NCBI RefSeq assembly: GCF_901709675.1
Contig: NC_051087.1
Coordinates: 14,132,067 to 14,196,066 of the forward strand
Direction of reading: 5' to 3'
Source of the DNA: Syngnathus acus
Taxonomy: Eukaryota > Chordata > Actinopteri > Syngnathiformes > Syngnathidae
Length of the DNA: 64,000 bases
This document shows, in pieces, positions 40,797-50,702 of this stretch. How positions within the stretch are numbered: the stretch's first letter is position 1; the number at the start of each line of letters is the position of its first letter. The position numbers and the translations under genes are program-made. The notes under the pieces are model-generated. The model searched no databases and was not told where the DNA came from. It was given only the letters and a program-made list of their open reading frames with translations.

Positions 40797-40888
40797 GGCT
40801 CTGTGGGGCAATGGACAGTGCATTGGACTTCTAAGTTGGTCTGAAAGAGGCAATTCAAAGGTTGTGGGTTCGAGTCCCGCCGGAGTCA
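40797..40888 (+). tRNA. tRNA-Arg-TCT: tRNA-Arg(UCU), recombinant copy (copy 34)
   Basis: The 5' half is of the copy-20 class (but GGGGC in the D stem) and the 3' half is of the copy-1 class (CGGAGTCA, TTTT terminator). The second block copy ends inside this gene. Confidence 0.65.
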
Positions 40889-40988
40889 GCTTTTAGCTGA
40901 ATGGTAGCTGAACATGAGGCCTTGTATCAACCAGCCTACCACTTTTAGGTAGTGGTATGTTATTGTAATGTTGCAGTCCAGAACATCA

Positions 40989-41078
40989 GGCTCTGTGGCG
41001 CAAAGGACAGCGCATTGGACTTCTAAGTTGGTCTGAAAGAGTCAATTCAAAGGTTGTGGGTTCAAGTCCCACCAGTCG
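40989..41078 (+). pseudogene. tRNA-Arg(UCU)-like with acceptor deletion (copy 35)
   Basis: Anticodon TCT with good D and T stems, but the acceptor 3' strand has lost 2 nt (CAGTCG). Confidence 0.7.
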
Positions 41079-41172
41079 GCTTTCAGCTGAACCTGAAGCC
41101 TTGTATCAACTTAATCCTGGTTACACTTTCAGGTAGTGGTATGTTATTGTAATGTTGCAGTTATGTACATCA

Positions 41173-41264
41173 GGCTCTGTGGCGCAATGGACAGCGCATT
41201 GGACTTCTAAGTTGGTCAAAAAGAGGCAATTCAAAGGTTGTGGGTTCGAGTCCCACCAGAGTCG
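41173..41264 (+). tRNA. tRNA-Arg-TCT: tRNA-Arg(UCU), most canonical copy (copy 36)
   Basis: Acceptor GGCTCTG/CAGAGTC, G73, intact boxes A and B, and intron AGTTGGTCAAAAAGAGGCA. TTTT follows the gene. It is the closest in the array to the usual vertebrate tRNA-Arg(UCU). Confidence 0.92.
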
Positions 41265-41344
41265 GCTTTTAACTGAAGATGAAGCCTTGTATCAACTTAA
41301 TTCTGGTAACACTTTTAGATAGTCGTATCTCATTGTAATGTTGC

Positions 41345-41436
41345 AGTTCTGTGGCACCATGGACAGCGCATTGGACTTCTAAGTTGGTCAAAAAGAGGCA
41401 ATTCAAAGGTTGTGGGTTTGAGTGCCACCAGAGTCA
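41345..41436 (+). pseudogene. tRNA-Arg(UCU)-like, SINE inserted at its 3' edge (copy 37)
   Basis: The head AGTTCTGTGGCACCATGG is of the UUU class but the anticodon is TCT. The T stem has GCCAC. The SINE target duplication begins inside its acceptor 3' strand. Confidence 0.7.
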
Positions 41437-41443
41437 ATTTTTA

Positions 41444-41803
41444 TCCATCCATCCATCATCTATACCCCTCGTCCCCATTGGGGTCGTGGGCAGGCCGGAG
41501 CCTATCCCAGCCGTCATCGGGCAGTAGGCGGGGGACACCTTGAATCGGTTGCCAGCCAATCGCAGGGCACACAGAGACAAACAACCATTTGCACTCGCAC
41601 TCACACCTAGGGACATTTTGGAGTGCTCAATTGGCCTACCAAGCATGTTTTTGGGATGTGGGAGGAAACCGGAGTGCCCGGAGAAAACCCACGCGGGCCC
41701 GGGGAGAACATGCAAACTCCACACAGGGAGGGCCGGAGGTGGAATCGAAACCGCACCCTCCTAACTGTGAGGCGGACGTGCCACCCAGTGCGCCACCGAG
41801 CCG
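41444..41803 (-). mobile_element. tRNA-derived SINE inserted in the tRNA array, with TSD
   Basis: A near full-length minus-strand copy runs from TATCCATCCATCC (tail) to the head (CCACCCAGTGCGCCACCGAG). The 16-bp flanks CCAGAGTCAATTTTTA (41428-41443) and CCAGAGTTAACTTTTA (41804-41819) are a target duplication with two transitions. Confidence 0.92.
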
Positions 41804-41856
41804 CCAGAGTTAACTTTTAGCTGAAAATTATTGTAATGTTGCAGTCAATTATATCA

Positions 41857-41946
41857 GGCTGTGACTTAATGGACAGGGCATTGGACTTCTAAGTTTGTCT
41901 AAAAGAGGCAATTCAAAGGTTGTGCGTTTGAGTACCACCAGAGTCA
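41857..41946 (+). pseudogene. Degenerate tRNA-Arg(UCU) copy (copy 38)
   Basis: Acceptor and D arm are damaged (GGCTGTGACTTAATGG). The anticodon TCT and acceptor 3' strand remain. Confidence 0.75.
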
Positions 41947-42035
41947 GCTTTGAGCTGAATGGTAGCTGAACATGAAGCCGTGTAGCAACTCAACCCAGGT
42001 GGTATGTTATTGTATTGTTGCAGTCAAGTACATCA

Positions 42036-42124
42036 GGCTCTGTGGCGCAATGAACAGTGCATTGGATTTCTAAATTGGTCAAGAGGCTTTTCAAAGGTTG
42101 TGGGTTTGAGTCCCACCAGAATCA
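42036..42124 (+). pseudogene. Degenerate tRNA-Arg(UCU) copy, short intron (copy 39)
   Basis: TTGGATTTCTAAATTGG changes the anticodon loop C32 to T. The intron is shortened and the acceptor is CAGAATC. Confidence 0.7.
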
Positions 42125-42229
42125 GATTTTCACTGAATAGTAGATAGAAAAGAAGCCTTGTATCGACTCTATCCTGGTAACACTTTTCGGTGGCGGTAAA
42201 TTATTCTAACATTGCAACCCAGTACATTG

Positions 42230-42270
42230 GGCTCTGTGGCGCAATGGACATTGGGCTTCTAAAAAATAGG
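42230..42270 (+). pseudogene. tRNA-Arg 5' half (array right edge)
   Basis: GGCTCTGTGGCGCAATGGAC is followed by a shortened anticodon arm (ATTGGGCTTCTAAAA), then unrelated sequence. The 3' half is missing. Confidence 0.85.
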
Positions 42271-42334
42271 GAGAATTAGCTTAGTGAGCGATTATGATCA
42301 ATAAGTGCACTCAAAGAGCGAATACAAACAGGCA

Positions 42335-43530
42335 ATTGACAAAAGTCAAAGTCTGCTTTATTGTCAATTTCTTCACATGCCAAGACACACAAAGAAATCG
42401 AAATAATGTTCCCACTATCCCACGGTGACAAGACATAGTACACAATATACATACAAGTAAACAACACAAAAAAATAAAAACAAGAAGGCACAAACAATGA
42501 ATAAATAAGAGTGATGAATAAATAATAAATAAACAAATAACACAATAAATAAGAGGAGCAAAAATGGAGCAAGTGTGCATACAGCAGACAGTCAGAATAT
42601 AGCGCAAAAGTACAGGACGCTACGCAGAAGGGGGGAGAGAGTTCAGGATCCTAACAGCCTGGAGAATGAAGCTGTTGGTGAGTCTGGTGGTGCGGGAGCG
42701 CAGGCTCCTGTACCTCTTCCCAGAGGGCAGAAGATCGAACAAAGAGTGAGCGGGGTGACTCACATCACTCACAATCGTGGTCGCCTTGCGGGTGAGATGG
42801 GAGGCGTAAATGTCCTTCAGGGAGGGGAGTGAAGCACCAATAATCTTACCAGCCGTGTTCACAATGCGCTGCAGGGCCTTCATGTTCTATTCAGTGCAGC
42901 TACCACCCCAGACAGCGATACAACTGGAGAGGACGCTCTCAATGGTGCCACGGTAGAATCTAGCCATGACGGCCGGAGGAGCACTTGCTCGCCTGAGTTT
43001 CCGCAGGAAGTACAGGCGGCGCTGAGCTTTCTTTGCCAGTGATGCGGTGTTGGCGGACCAGGAGAGGTCCTCACTGATGTGCACCCCCAGGAATCTGGTG
43101 CTGTTCACTCTCTCCACCACAGCACCGTCGATGGTCAGCGGCAGGTGTTGGGTGGGACCCTTCCGGAAGTCAACAACAATTTCCTTGGTCTTGTTGACGT
43201 TCAGCAGGAGGTTGTTGTCCCTGCACCACGTGGTTAGAAGGTCAACCTTAAACCTGTACTGAGTCTCGTCGCCCTTGGTGATGAGACCCACCAGAGGCGT
43301 GTCGTCAGCAAACTTCACTATGCGGTTGTCGCTGTAGGTTGCAGTGCAGTCATGCGTCAGCAGGGTGAAGAGCAGCGGACTGAGCACGCCTTACGGGTGT
43401 TGATAGCGGCAAGCGCCCTCCTCACGCTGTCGGCAGAGAGGCACAGGGGCTGCTCGTGTGGAGGGGGAGTGGTCTTCAGCGGGCAAGTGCTGCTCTGAGC
43501 GTCGAAGCGAGCAAAGAAGCGGTTAAGTTC
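42335..43530 (-). mobile_element. LINE RT fragment (CR1/L2/Rex-like), 5'-truncated and internally deleted
   Basis: On the minus strand, 43357-43608 gives an N-terminal RT-side piece (SADSVRRALAAINTRKA). 42887-43387 gives the palm with an intact FADDT box (SDNRIVKFADDTPLVGLITK), then VVDFRKGPTQHLPLTIDG and RRLYFLRKLRRASA. 42620-42883 gives the C-terminal region (LLPSGKRYRSLRSRTTRLTN). The 3' UTR ends GACAATAAAGCAGACTTTGA near 42345. The finger region between the first two pieces is missing and frames shift, so it is inactive. The clade is tentative. Confidence 0.88.
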
Positions 43531-43609
43531 CCTTTTTCTGTATTGCAAAACAGCATAACATTTTATGTCATAAAAAAATCTGTTAGCAATAAATTGGTAA
43601 TGATACATT

Positions 43610-44330
43610 GTTTTGGATTGATACCCGGAGGAAGTTGTTTCTCAGCTTGTAAAGCAGTTGCTATCTCTTTCTTGTGCTCCACTTAAAAATAAATCGCCAG
43701 CAGCAAGCTGTTGTTCAGCTTGCGAAGCCACAGTCACCATGCCTTGGCCGTCTTCCATATAAAAAAAATCCCCAGCAGCTGTAAAACAGTATAGATCAAT
43801 AAGCACATGTCACAAATATATCCGTGTAGAGATGTCTTTGGGCTCCAGACTCTGAGGGGGTAGCGTGGCACTGCGGTTGTTTAAAAACAATATATTTTAG
43901 TTTGATATACTATACTGTATGCAATGATTTTATAGCTTACAAATCGCCATGATACTCATAAGGTTTGGCTGGTGTCAACACATTTTGTGCCAGCTGTGAA
44001 GCATAGAAACTCAAAAAGGGCTCAGGCTAAAGTATGCCTCTTCAGCACATATGAATTAAAAAGGGCCATGTTAGTGTTTGGCCTTACCATTTTAAATTTG
44101 GCTCAGTTCAGTTTTGGCCTTTATAGAAGGTCATTCTAAATAACCTTTCTTGGAGATTTTATCGAATTGTTCTGAAACTGCAGGTGTTTCATAATAAATT
44201 GTTCAAGATAAAAAGAAAAGCAACGCTTTTAATTTTGATGAGCAATGTTGCCGTGGCAATGTTCCCTTTACTATGAAAAATTATGCAGATGTGGACGGTC
44301 TAAACATGCATGAAAGGATATAAAACGCTA
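43610..44330. other. No recognised feature
   Basis: Unclassified AT-rich sequence. Nothing supported. Confidence 0.4.
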
Positions 44331-44334
44331 AGTA

Positions 44335-44975
44335 CCTTATTTTCCGGACTATAAGTCGTAGTTTTTTCATAGTTTGGCTGGGGGTGCGACTTATACTCAG
44401 GAACGACTTATGTGTGAAATTATTAACACATTATTATATAATTTCACGTGTTATTTTCACGTTAAATCGCAAGAGGGTGCTTTAGGCCTGTGGAATAATT
44501 GGAACTGCAACTGACGATGAGTCTGACGTAAGCCACGTAGAAGAGGTAGTGCTGCATCTTCTACCTCCGTAGTTAGCGGAGTTGTTTAAAAGTGACACAG
44601 AGAATGAAGATTTCATTGGATTTAGTGATTTGGAGTGACACGGATGGTTTTGCATGTTATTTATGCTATAGTTATCTGAATAACTCTTTATACGTTATGT
44701 CAGGCACATTCTCAGTTTGTTGTTTATGTGTCATGTAACGTTAGCATACCGTACAATTATTCAGCCTTACGTTGCCTCTATTCTCTTTTTATTTCAAAAT
44801 TGCTTTTCAAGATGACGTCTGTTCTTGGTGTTGGATTTTATCAAACACTTTTACCCCAATAATGCAAATTATACTCCAGTGCAACTTATATATATATGTC
44901 TTTTTCTTCTTTATTATGCATTTTATGGCTGGTGCGACTTGTACTCCGGAGTGACTTGTAGTCCGGAGAATACGG
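44335..44975 (-). mobile_element. CCTTATTTTCCGG TIR element, diverged full copy in reverse
   Basis: Ends CCTTATTTTCCGGACTATAA and TTGTAGTCCGGAGAATACGG are flanked by TA. The interior has the reverse complement of landmarks found at 46295-47091 (GTTCTTGGTGTTGGATTTTA). It is older than the copies at 46295 and 49741. Confidence 0.85.
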
Positions 44976-44979
44976 TACT

Positions 44980-46290
44980 TTAGTGCAATTGTAAAATTAA
45001 AATTAATAAAATAATTCAACAAAAATGGCCCCCTTACCAATAAAGCATCCGGGGTCAATTGACCTAGGTCTGTGAAAAATGGGAAACATATGTAAAAGCC
45101 AAAGATGTACAAAAGTGTATTGAAGCCTTACCTGAACCTTACATGAAGTCTGCTATTTTTAATTTTTCCACCTTTCAGCACTCCCAGATAACATTCATAT
45201 TTGACATATGTAAATCACTGGCGGTGAAAGAGTTTAAAGTTTCATCAAACTTCCTCATGAGATATAATCTGATGTACAACAAATTTTGGCTGCCATAGCC
45301 AAACACTGACAAAACAACAAAGTTATCTTGGGAGGTGTAAAAATGCACCAAAAAGTTTCCTGTTTTCTCTTTAGAAAATGTTTAAAAGTAATGTTTCTTC
45401 GCTACCACTGAATTCAGGACTAGCCATTTTGTTTTCAAAATATGTAAAGGCACAGCTTTTATCAACCAAAATCAAATAGTATTTAAAACATACAGCAAAT
45501 GCAAGAATCTAGTTAATACAAGTTATTGTATACACATCACATCACCATAATTCATACAAAGTGTCTCATAGCCTCGCAACTGAAAATGATTGGTGGCACC
45601 ATGATCATGATTCCTACCCCCTGTGCTCGAAAATGCTGTGTTCGTAACAAGCCAATTTGGGTTAAAAATTGGACAAAACAGCCATTTCTTTTGCACGCCA
45701 AACAGCCCAAAGTTGGGTCAAATTGACCCCACTTTCTGGGTCGGTCCAATTTTTAACCCAGCAGTTTTAAGGGTGTATGCCAAACTGGACAAGGAAAAAT
45801 TCAAATTTGTGGGATAAAATTAAGCCTTGAGAAGAAACCACAGATGAGGATGACGCTAAAGCACAAAGTTTGTCAGTTTTTTTTGCCAGTAACAAGCTGT
45901 TGCCATGGTAATGCACTGTTAGTATAAAAAAACACAGATTTTGAGAGTTTAAACGTTAATAAAAATTCATGAAACCTGCACACACATCAGGCCTGGAAAA
46001 AAAAAACAAGAAATTAATTTGGCCAATAAAAAAAAAAAAAACAAAACACAAAAAACAATCAAATTACATTGTACCAGTACCTCAATGTGCCAGTACCCCA
46101 AACCCTGGGGCTGTGAGGGCCCTTTATAGCTGCTCATGTCATGCAGCTTTATGTAGTATTTAAAGTCCAAATGAACTGTGGATGAAATCAAAGGATTAAA
46201 TAAGATTCCACTTCTTCAGACCTTTTAGAAAATCTGAAATCATTGTTGTTTATTTAAATCACTGACTGTTAATTTGCTATTTGAATTCAC
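44980..46290. other. Unclassified, with a small inverted repeat at about 45658-45762
   Basis: GGGTTAAAAATTGGAC and GGTCCAATTTTTAACCCAG form an inverted repeat with a roughly 70-bp spacer, typical of a small fish MITE. The remainder is not recognised. Confidence 0.5.
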
Positions 46291-46294
46291 ATTA

Positions 46295-47091
46295 CCGTAA
46301 TTTTCGGACTATAAGTCGCTCCGGAGTATAAGTCGCACCAGCCATAAAATGCCCAGAAATGTGAAAAAAAAACATATATAAGTCGCTCCGGAGTATAAAT
46401 CGCATTTTGTGGGGCAATTTATTCGACAAAATCCAACACCAAGAACAGACATGAACGAGCAACAACAGGCTAAACGATACGGTATGCTAACGTGACAAAC
46501 ACAAACGAGGAGCTGAGAACGGGCCTGATGTAACATTCAGTTATTTAAAAAAACTATTACATAAATAACACGTTTATAAAACCATCTGTGTCACTCCAAT
46601 TCATTAAATCCATCGATCGTCCTTTGTCAACAATGCCGTGTGCCGCGCCGCAGTTCAAATTATTCCACAGGCCCATACAACGATATATAAACTATATTTT
46701 AAATAACTATCACATAAACAACAATATTATCAAACCATTTGTGTCACTCCAAATCATTAAATCCATCGATCAAATTTCTCGTCCTTTATGTCATCCTGGT
46801 GACAGAGGACATGTCCAGAGGATATGGCGCTTTAAAGTGTTAATTACTTTATTTGATTTTTTCTCTCTAGTTTTCATGTTTTGAATATGTTCAAGATAAA
46901 GATATCAAAGCATGTGAAGTGATCAACTATACTAAAAATAACATGTGAAGTGCTATACTTTTAAGTAAGTGATGTGTTAATGATCAAGTAAAAATTTGTG
47001 AAAAAAAACATATATAAGTCGCTCCTGAGTATAAGTCGCCCCCCCACCCAAACTATGAAAATAACCGCGACTTATAGTCCGAAAATTACGG
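46295..47091. mobile_element. CCGTAATTTTCGG TIR element, 797 bp
   Basis: Perfect terminal inverted repeats (CCGTAATTTTCGGACTATAA and complement) are flanked by TA. Four ATAAGTCGC(T/A)CC-type words lie in the first 110 bp. Non-coding. It is nearly identical to 49741-50539, which indicates recent mobility or recent duplication. Confidence 0.95.
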
Positions 47092-47465
47092 TACATGTTT
47101 TGAAAAAAAACCAACAATTTGTTTATTCATTCAGTATATTTAATTTATGTCCCTCAGCTTATGTGTGGCAACATTCCCAAGATGCATGCCATACAGTCCA
47201 TGCTATTAATTGGTTTTCACAAAGTTGATGACTCAAACTCTGATCTTGTTAAGAGGCTTTCAGAGGATGAAGATGGTCCAAGATTCTGAACGCAGATTTT
47301 TATCTGTTGACGCTGTCAAGTTTAGGCTCCCTGACATGCTTCATGACTTACAATGGGCTTGACCGCATCACATAATTTTCGGTTGAGACGAGAGTGCTTG
47401 AGCCGGTTAAATGGTATTAATTTTTTTCAATCGTTAACATGACAACAGTTTTTAAACACTAAAAA

Positions 47466-47531
47466 CACATACATACATGCATGCATGCATACATACGTAC
47501 GTACGTACGTGCATACATACATACATACATA
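47466..47531. repeat. (CATA/CATG/CGTA)n tetranucleotide run
   Basis: Mixed CATA, CATG and CGTA units directly precede the Tc1-like element end at 47532. Confidence 0.95.
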
Positions 47532-48000
47532 CAGTGGGGAGAACAAATATTTGATACACTGCTGATTTTTCAGGTTTTCCCACTTGCAAAGCATGTAGAA
47601 GTCTGTAATTTCTATCATAGGTACTCTTCAACTGTGAGTGATGGACTCTAAAACAAAAATCCAGAAAATCACATTGTATGATTTTTAAATAATGAATTTC
47701 CATTTTATTGCAGGAAATAAGTATTTGATACATCAGAGAAACAGAACTAAATATTTGGTGCAGAAACCTTTGTTTGCAATTACAGAGATCAGACGTTTCC
47801 TGTAGTTCTTGACCAGGTTTGCACACAATGCAGCAGGAATTTTGGCCCACTCCTCCATACAGATCTCCTCCAGAGCCTTCAGGTTTTGGGGCTGTCGCTG
47901 GGCCACATGGACTTTAAGCTCCCTCCAATGATTCTCTGTTGGATTCAGTTCTGGAGACTGGCTAGGCCACTCCAGGACCTTGAGACGTTTCCTACGAAGC
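47532..48000 (-). mobile_element. Tc1-like element, 3' end fragment
   Basis: The terminus CAGTGGGGAGAACAAATATT, preceded by TA, is that of a widespread fish Tc1-like family. The C-terminal transposase part follows inward. The other end is lost where the second Tc1 element begins near 48020. Confidence 0.85.
47733..47996 (-). pseudogene. Tc1-like transposase, C-terminal part only
   Basis: Minus-strand translation gives [19 protein letters not shown], then [20 protein letters not shown] and a C-terminus ending TKYLVLFL and a stop at 47733-47735. The SPELNPTEN segment carries the last catalytic E of the DDE triad of Tc1 enzymes. The N-terminal DNA-binding domain and the first two D residues are missing. 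The surviving part has no stop or frameshift. Confidence 0.85.
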
Positions 48001-48110
48001 TACTCCTTAGTTGCCCTGGCCGTGTGTCACAAACGTGAGACATTTCTGCAATGTTTTAATTATATCTTTTCATGGGACAACACTGAAGATACAATGTAGT
48101 CACTGTAGAG

Positions 48111-48323
48111 CAGGGGTCACCAACTCCGGTCCTCAAGGGCGCCAATCCAGCCTGTTTTAGGTGCAGCCCTACAACAACACACCTGATTCAAATAATCAGG
48201 ATCGCTATCAGCCTTAATAGAGCTTGCTGATGAGCTGATCATTTGAATCAGGTGTGTTGTTGTAGGGCTGCTCCTAAAACAGGCTGGATTGGCGCCCTTG
48301 AGGACCGGAGTTGGTGACCCCTG
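48111..48323. mobile_element. Palindromic hAT-type MITE, 213 bp, perfect TSD, in Tc1 left ITR
   Basis: The left arm CAGGGGTCACCAACTCCGGT and complementary right arm make up nearly the whole element. The 8-bp duplication CTGTAGAG lies at 48103-48110 and 48324-48331. Confidence 0.95.
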
Positions 48324-48529
48324 CTGTAGAGCTTGGATAGCAAAGTAAATTTATTGTTACTTCAAAGTAACTCAAAATACAACAATTAATGTGTAAAATG
48401 CTGGCAACAAAAGTGAGTACACCCCAACTGAAAATGTCAAAATTGGACCCAAATGTCAATATTTTGTGTGGCCACCATTATTTTCCAGCACCGCCGTAAC
48501 CCTTTTAGTCATGGAGTTCACCAGAGCTT

Positions 48530-49423
48530 CACAGGTCGCCGCTAGAATCCTCTTCCACTCTTTCATGATGACATCACGAAGCTGGTGGATGTTGGAGACC
48601 TTGCGCTACTCCACCCTCCGTTTGATGATCCCCCACAGATGTTCAATAGGGTTTAGGTCTGGGGACATGCTTGGCCAGTCCAACCTTCATCCTCAGCTTC
48701 TTTACGAAGGCAGTGGTCGTTTTGGAGGTGTGTTTGGGGTCGTTATCGTGTTGGAATACTGCTCCACGGCCCAGTTTATGGAGGGAGGGGCTCATGCTCT
48801 GCTTCAGTATTCCACAGTACATGTTGGCATTCATTGTTCCCTCAATGGACTGTAGCTGCCCAGTGCCAGCAGCACTCATACAGCCCCAGACCATGACGCT
48901 CCCACCACCATGCTTGACTGTAGGCAAGACACACTTGTCTTTGTACTCTTCACCTGGTTGCCGCCACACACGCTGGACACCATCTGAACAAAATATGTTT
49001 AGCTTGGTCTCATCAGACCACAGGACATGGTTCCAGTAACCCATATCCTTAGTCTGCTTGTCTTCAGCAAACCTTTTGCGAGCTTCCTTGTGCATCTTTT
49101 TTAGAAGAGGCTTTTTTCCTGGGACGACAGCCATGCAGACCAATTGAATGCGGTGTGCGGCGTATGGTCTGAGCACTGACAGACTGATCCCACACCCCTT
49201 CAACCTCTACAGCAATGCTGGCAGCAGTCATACACCTGTTTTCCAAAGCCAACCTCTGAATATGACGATGAGTGCGCGCAATCAACTTCTTTGGTCGACC
49301 ATGGCGAGGCCTGTTTTGAATGGAACTTGTCCTCTTAAACCGCTGTATGGTCTTAGCCACCGTGCTACAGCTCAGTTTCAGGGTGTTGGCAATCTTCTTA
49401 TAGCCTAGGCCAGGGGTGTCCAA
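48530..49423 (-). pseudogene. Tc1 transposase, disrupted
   Basis: The paired-type helix-turn-helix region reads LGYKKIANTLKLSCSTVAKT, then RPRHGRPKKL. The catalytic region follows in another frame (HVLWSDETKLNIF with first D, KHGGGSVMVWGCMS, FQHDNDPKHTS with second D). The third catalytic position (LNPIEH-type sequence near 48640) is again out of frame and followed by a stop where the usual protein has a glutamine. The N-terminal start (MAAHGKELSEDLKKRIIALH) lies at 51246-51317, beyond the hAT insertion. Confidence 0.9.
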
Positions 49424-49740
49424 ACTTTTAGCAAGGAGGGCCAGATTTGATAAAGTGAAGGGGCCCGGGGGCCAATAGTTTTTTCGGACATTTTTTAACT
49501 ACAAAAATTTCATGCAAATACACACTGTTATAAAACAAATTTCACGATTGACTTTATTTTTCAAATGACAAAATAACCAAATCTAAGCCACTCGGGCAAA
49601 TGTGAACAACTCTAAAAACACAAATTATGCCTTTCATTCAAGAGTCAGATAACATTGAACAAACTGTATGAAATACCTTCAATTTACATGAGTTTAAAAT
49701 CATTTTGCCTCATAAACATTTTAAACAGGAGTTATAAGTA

Positions 49741-50539
49741 CCGTAATTTTCGGACTATAAGTCGCTCCGGAGTATAAGTCGCACCAGCCATAAAATGCCC
49801 AAAAATGTGAAAAAAAACATATATAAGTCGCTCCGGAGTATAAGTCGCATTTTGGGGGGCAATTTATTCGACAAAATCCAACACCAAGAACAGACATGAA
49901 CGAGCAACAACAGGCTAAACGATACGGTATGCTAACGTGACAAACACAAACGAGGAGCTGAGAACGGGCCTGACGTAACATTCAGTTATTTAAAAAAAAC
50001 TATTACATAAATAACACGTTTATAAAACCATCTGTGTCACTCCAATTCATTAAATCCATCGATCGTCCTTTGTCAACAATGCCGTGTGCCGCGCCGCAGT
50101 TCAAATTATTCCACAGGCCCATACAATGATATATAAACTATATTTTAAATAACTATCACATAAACAACAATATTATCAAACCATTTGTGTCACTCCAAAT
50201 CATTAAATCCATCGATCAAATTTCTCATCCTTTGTCATGTCATCCTGGTGACAGAGGACATGTCCAGAGGATATGGCGCTTTAAAGTGTTAATTACTTTA
50301 TTTGATTTTTTCTCTCTATTTTTCATGTTTTGAATATGTTCAAGATAAAGATATCAAAGCATGTGAAGTGATCAACTATACTAAAAATAACATGTGAAGT
50401 GGTCAACTATACTTGTAAGTGATGTGTTAATGATCAAGTAAAAATTTGTGAAAAAAAACATATAAGTCGCTCCTGACTATAAGTCGCCCCCCCCACCCAA
50501 ACTATGAAAAAAACGCGATTTATAGTCCGAAAATTACGG
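49741..50539. mobile_element. CCGTAATTTTCGG TIR element, 799 bp, nested in hAT
   Basis: Perfect terminal inverted repeats with TA on both sides. Nearly the same sequence as 46295-47091 throughout, including the CAAAATCCAACACCAAGAAC interior. Confidence 0.95.
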
Positions 50540-50702
50540 TAATGCAAAGTTGTCTGTTAAAACTTAGAACAAGTGAATTTTGCTCTTGTCATTTACAATA
50601 TCTTTCAGAAAGTAATAGTTTGTGTCACGTTCACAAGTTCATAACGTCAACAGTATTAACATGGCCACTTCGTAGCTTGCTTTAATAATATTTACTTTTG
50701 AC

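Larger units (their letters stand above)
34776..42270 (+). repeat. Tandem array of intron-containing tRNA-Arg(UCU) genes and relatives
   Basis: 39 full-length or near full-length tRNA units plus a 3' half at the left edge and a 5' half at the right edge, all in the same orientation, start about every 165-210 bp. A canonical unit has acceptor GGCTCTG, D stem GCGC/GCGC, anticodon stem TTGGA/TTCAA with loop CTTCTAA, a 19-nt intron after position 37, T stem GTGGG/CCCAC and T loop TTCGAGT. Vertebrate tRNA-Arg(UCU) genes are known to carry an intron at this place. Linkers repeat too (AGCTGAACATGA, CCTTGTATCAAC, GGTATGTTATTGTAATGTTG). A 14-gene block of about 2.49 kb (about 36.3-38.7 kb) is repeated at about 38.8-41.0 kb. 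Confidence 0.97.

Noticed and set aside
34776-42270. CRISPR-like or satellite array
   Set aside because: The repeated unit folds as a tRNA with boxes A and B, intron and terminators. This is eukaryotic DNA, and unit spacing is far too long for CRISPR.
42575-42832. Plus-strand frames opposite the LINE at 42.3-43.5 kb
   Set aside because: Antisense of the LINE C-terminal region and 3' UTR.
48466-49039. Plus-strand frames of 122-129 residues at the Tc1 locus
   Set aside because: Antisense shadows of the Tc1 transposase gene, which reads on the minus strand.
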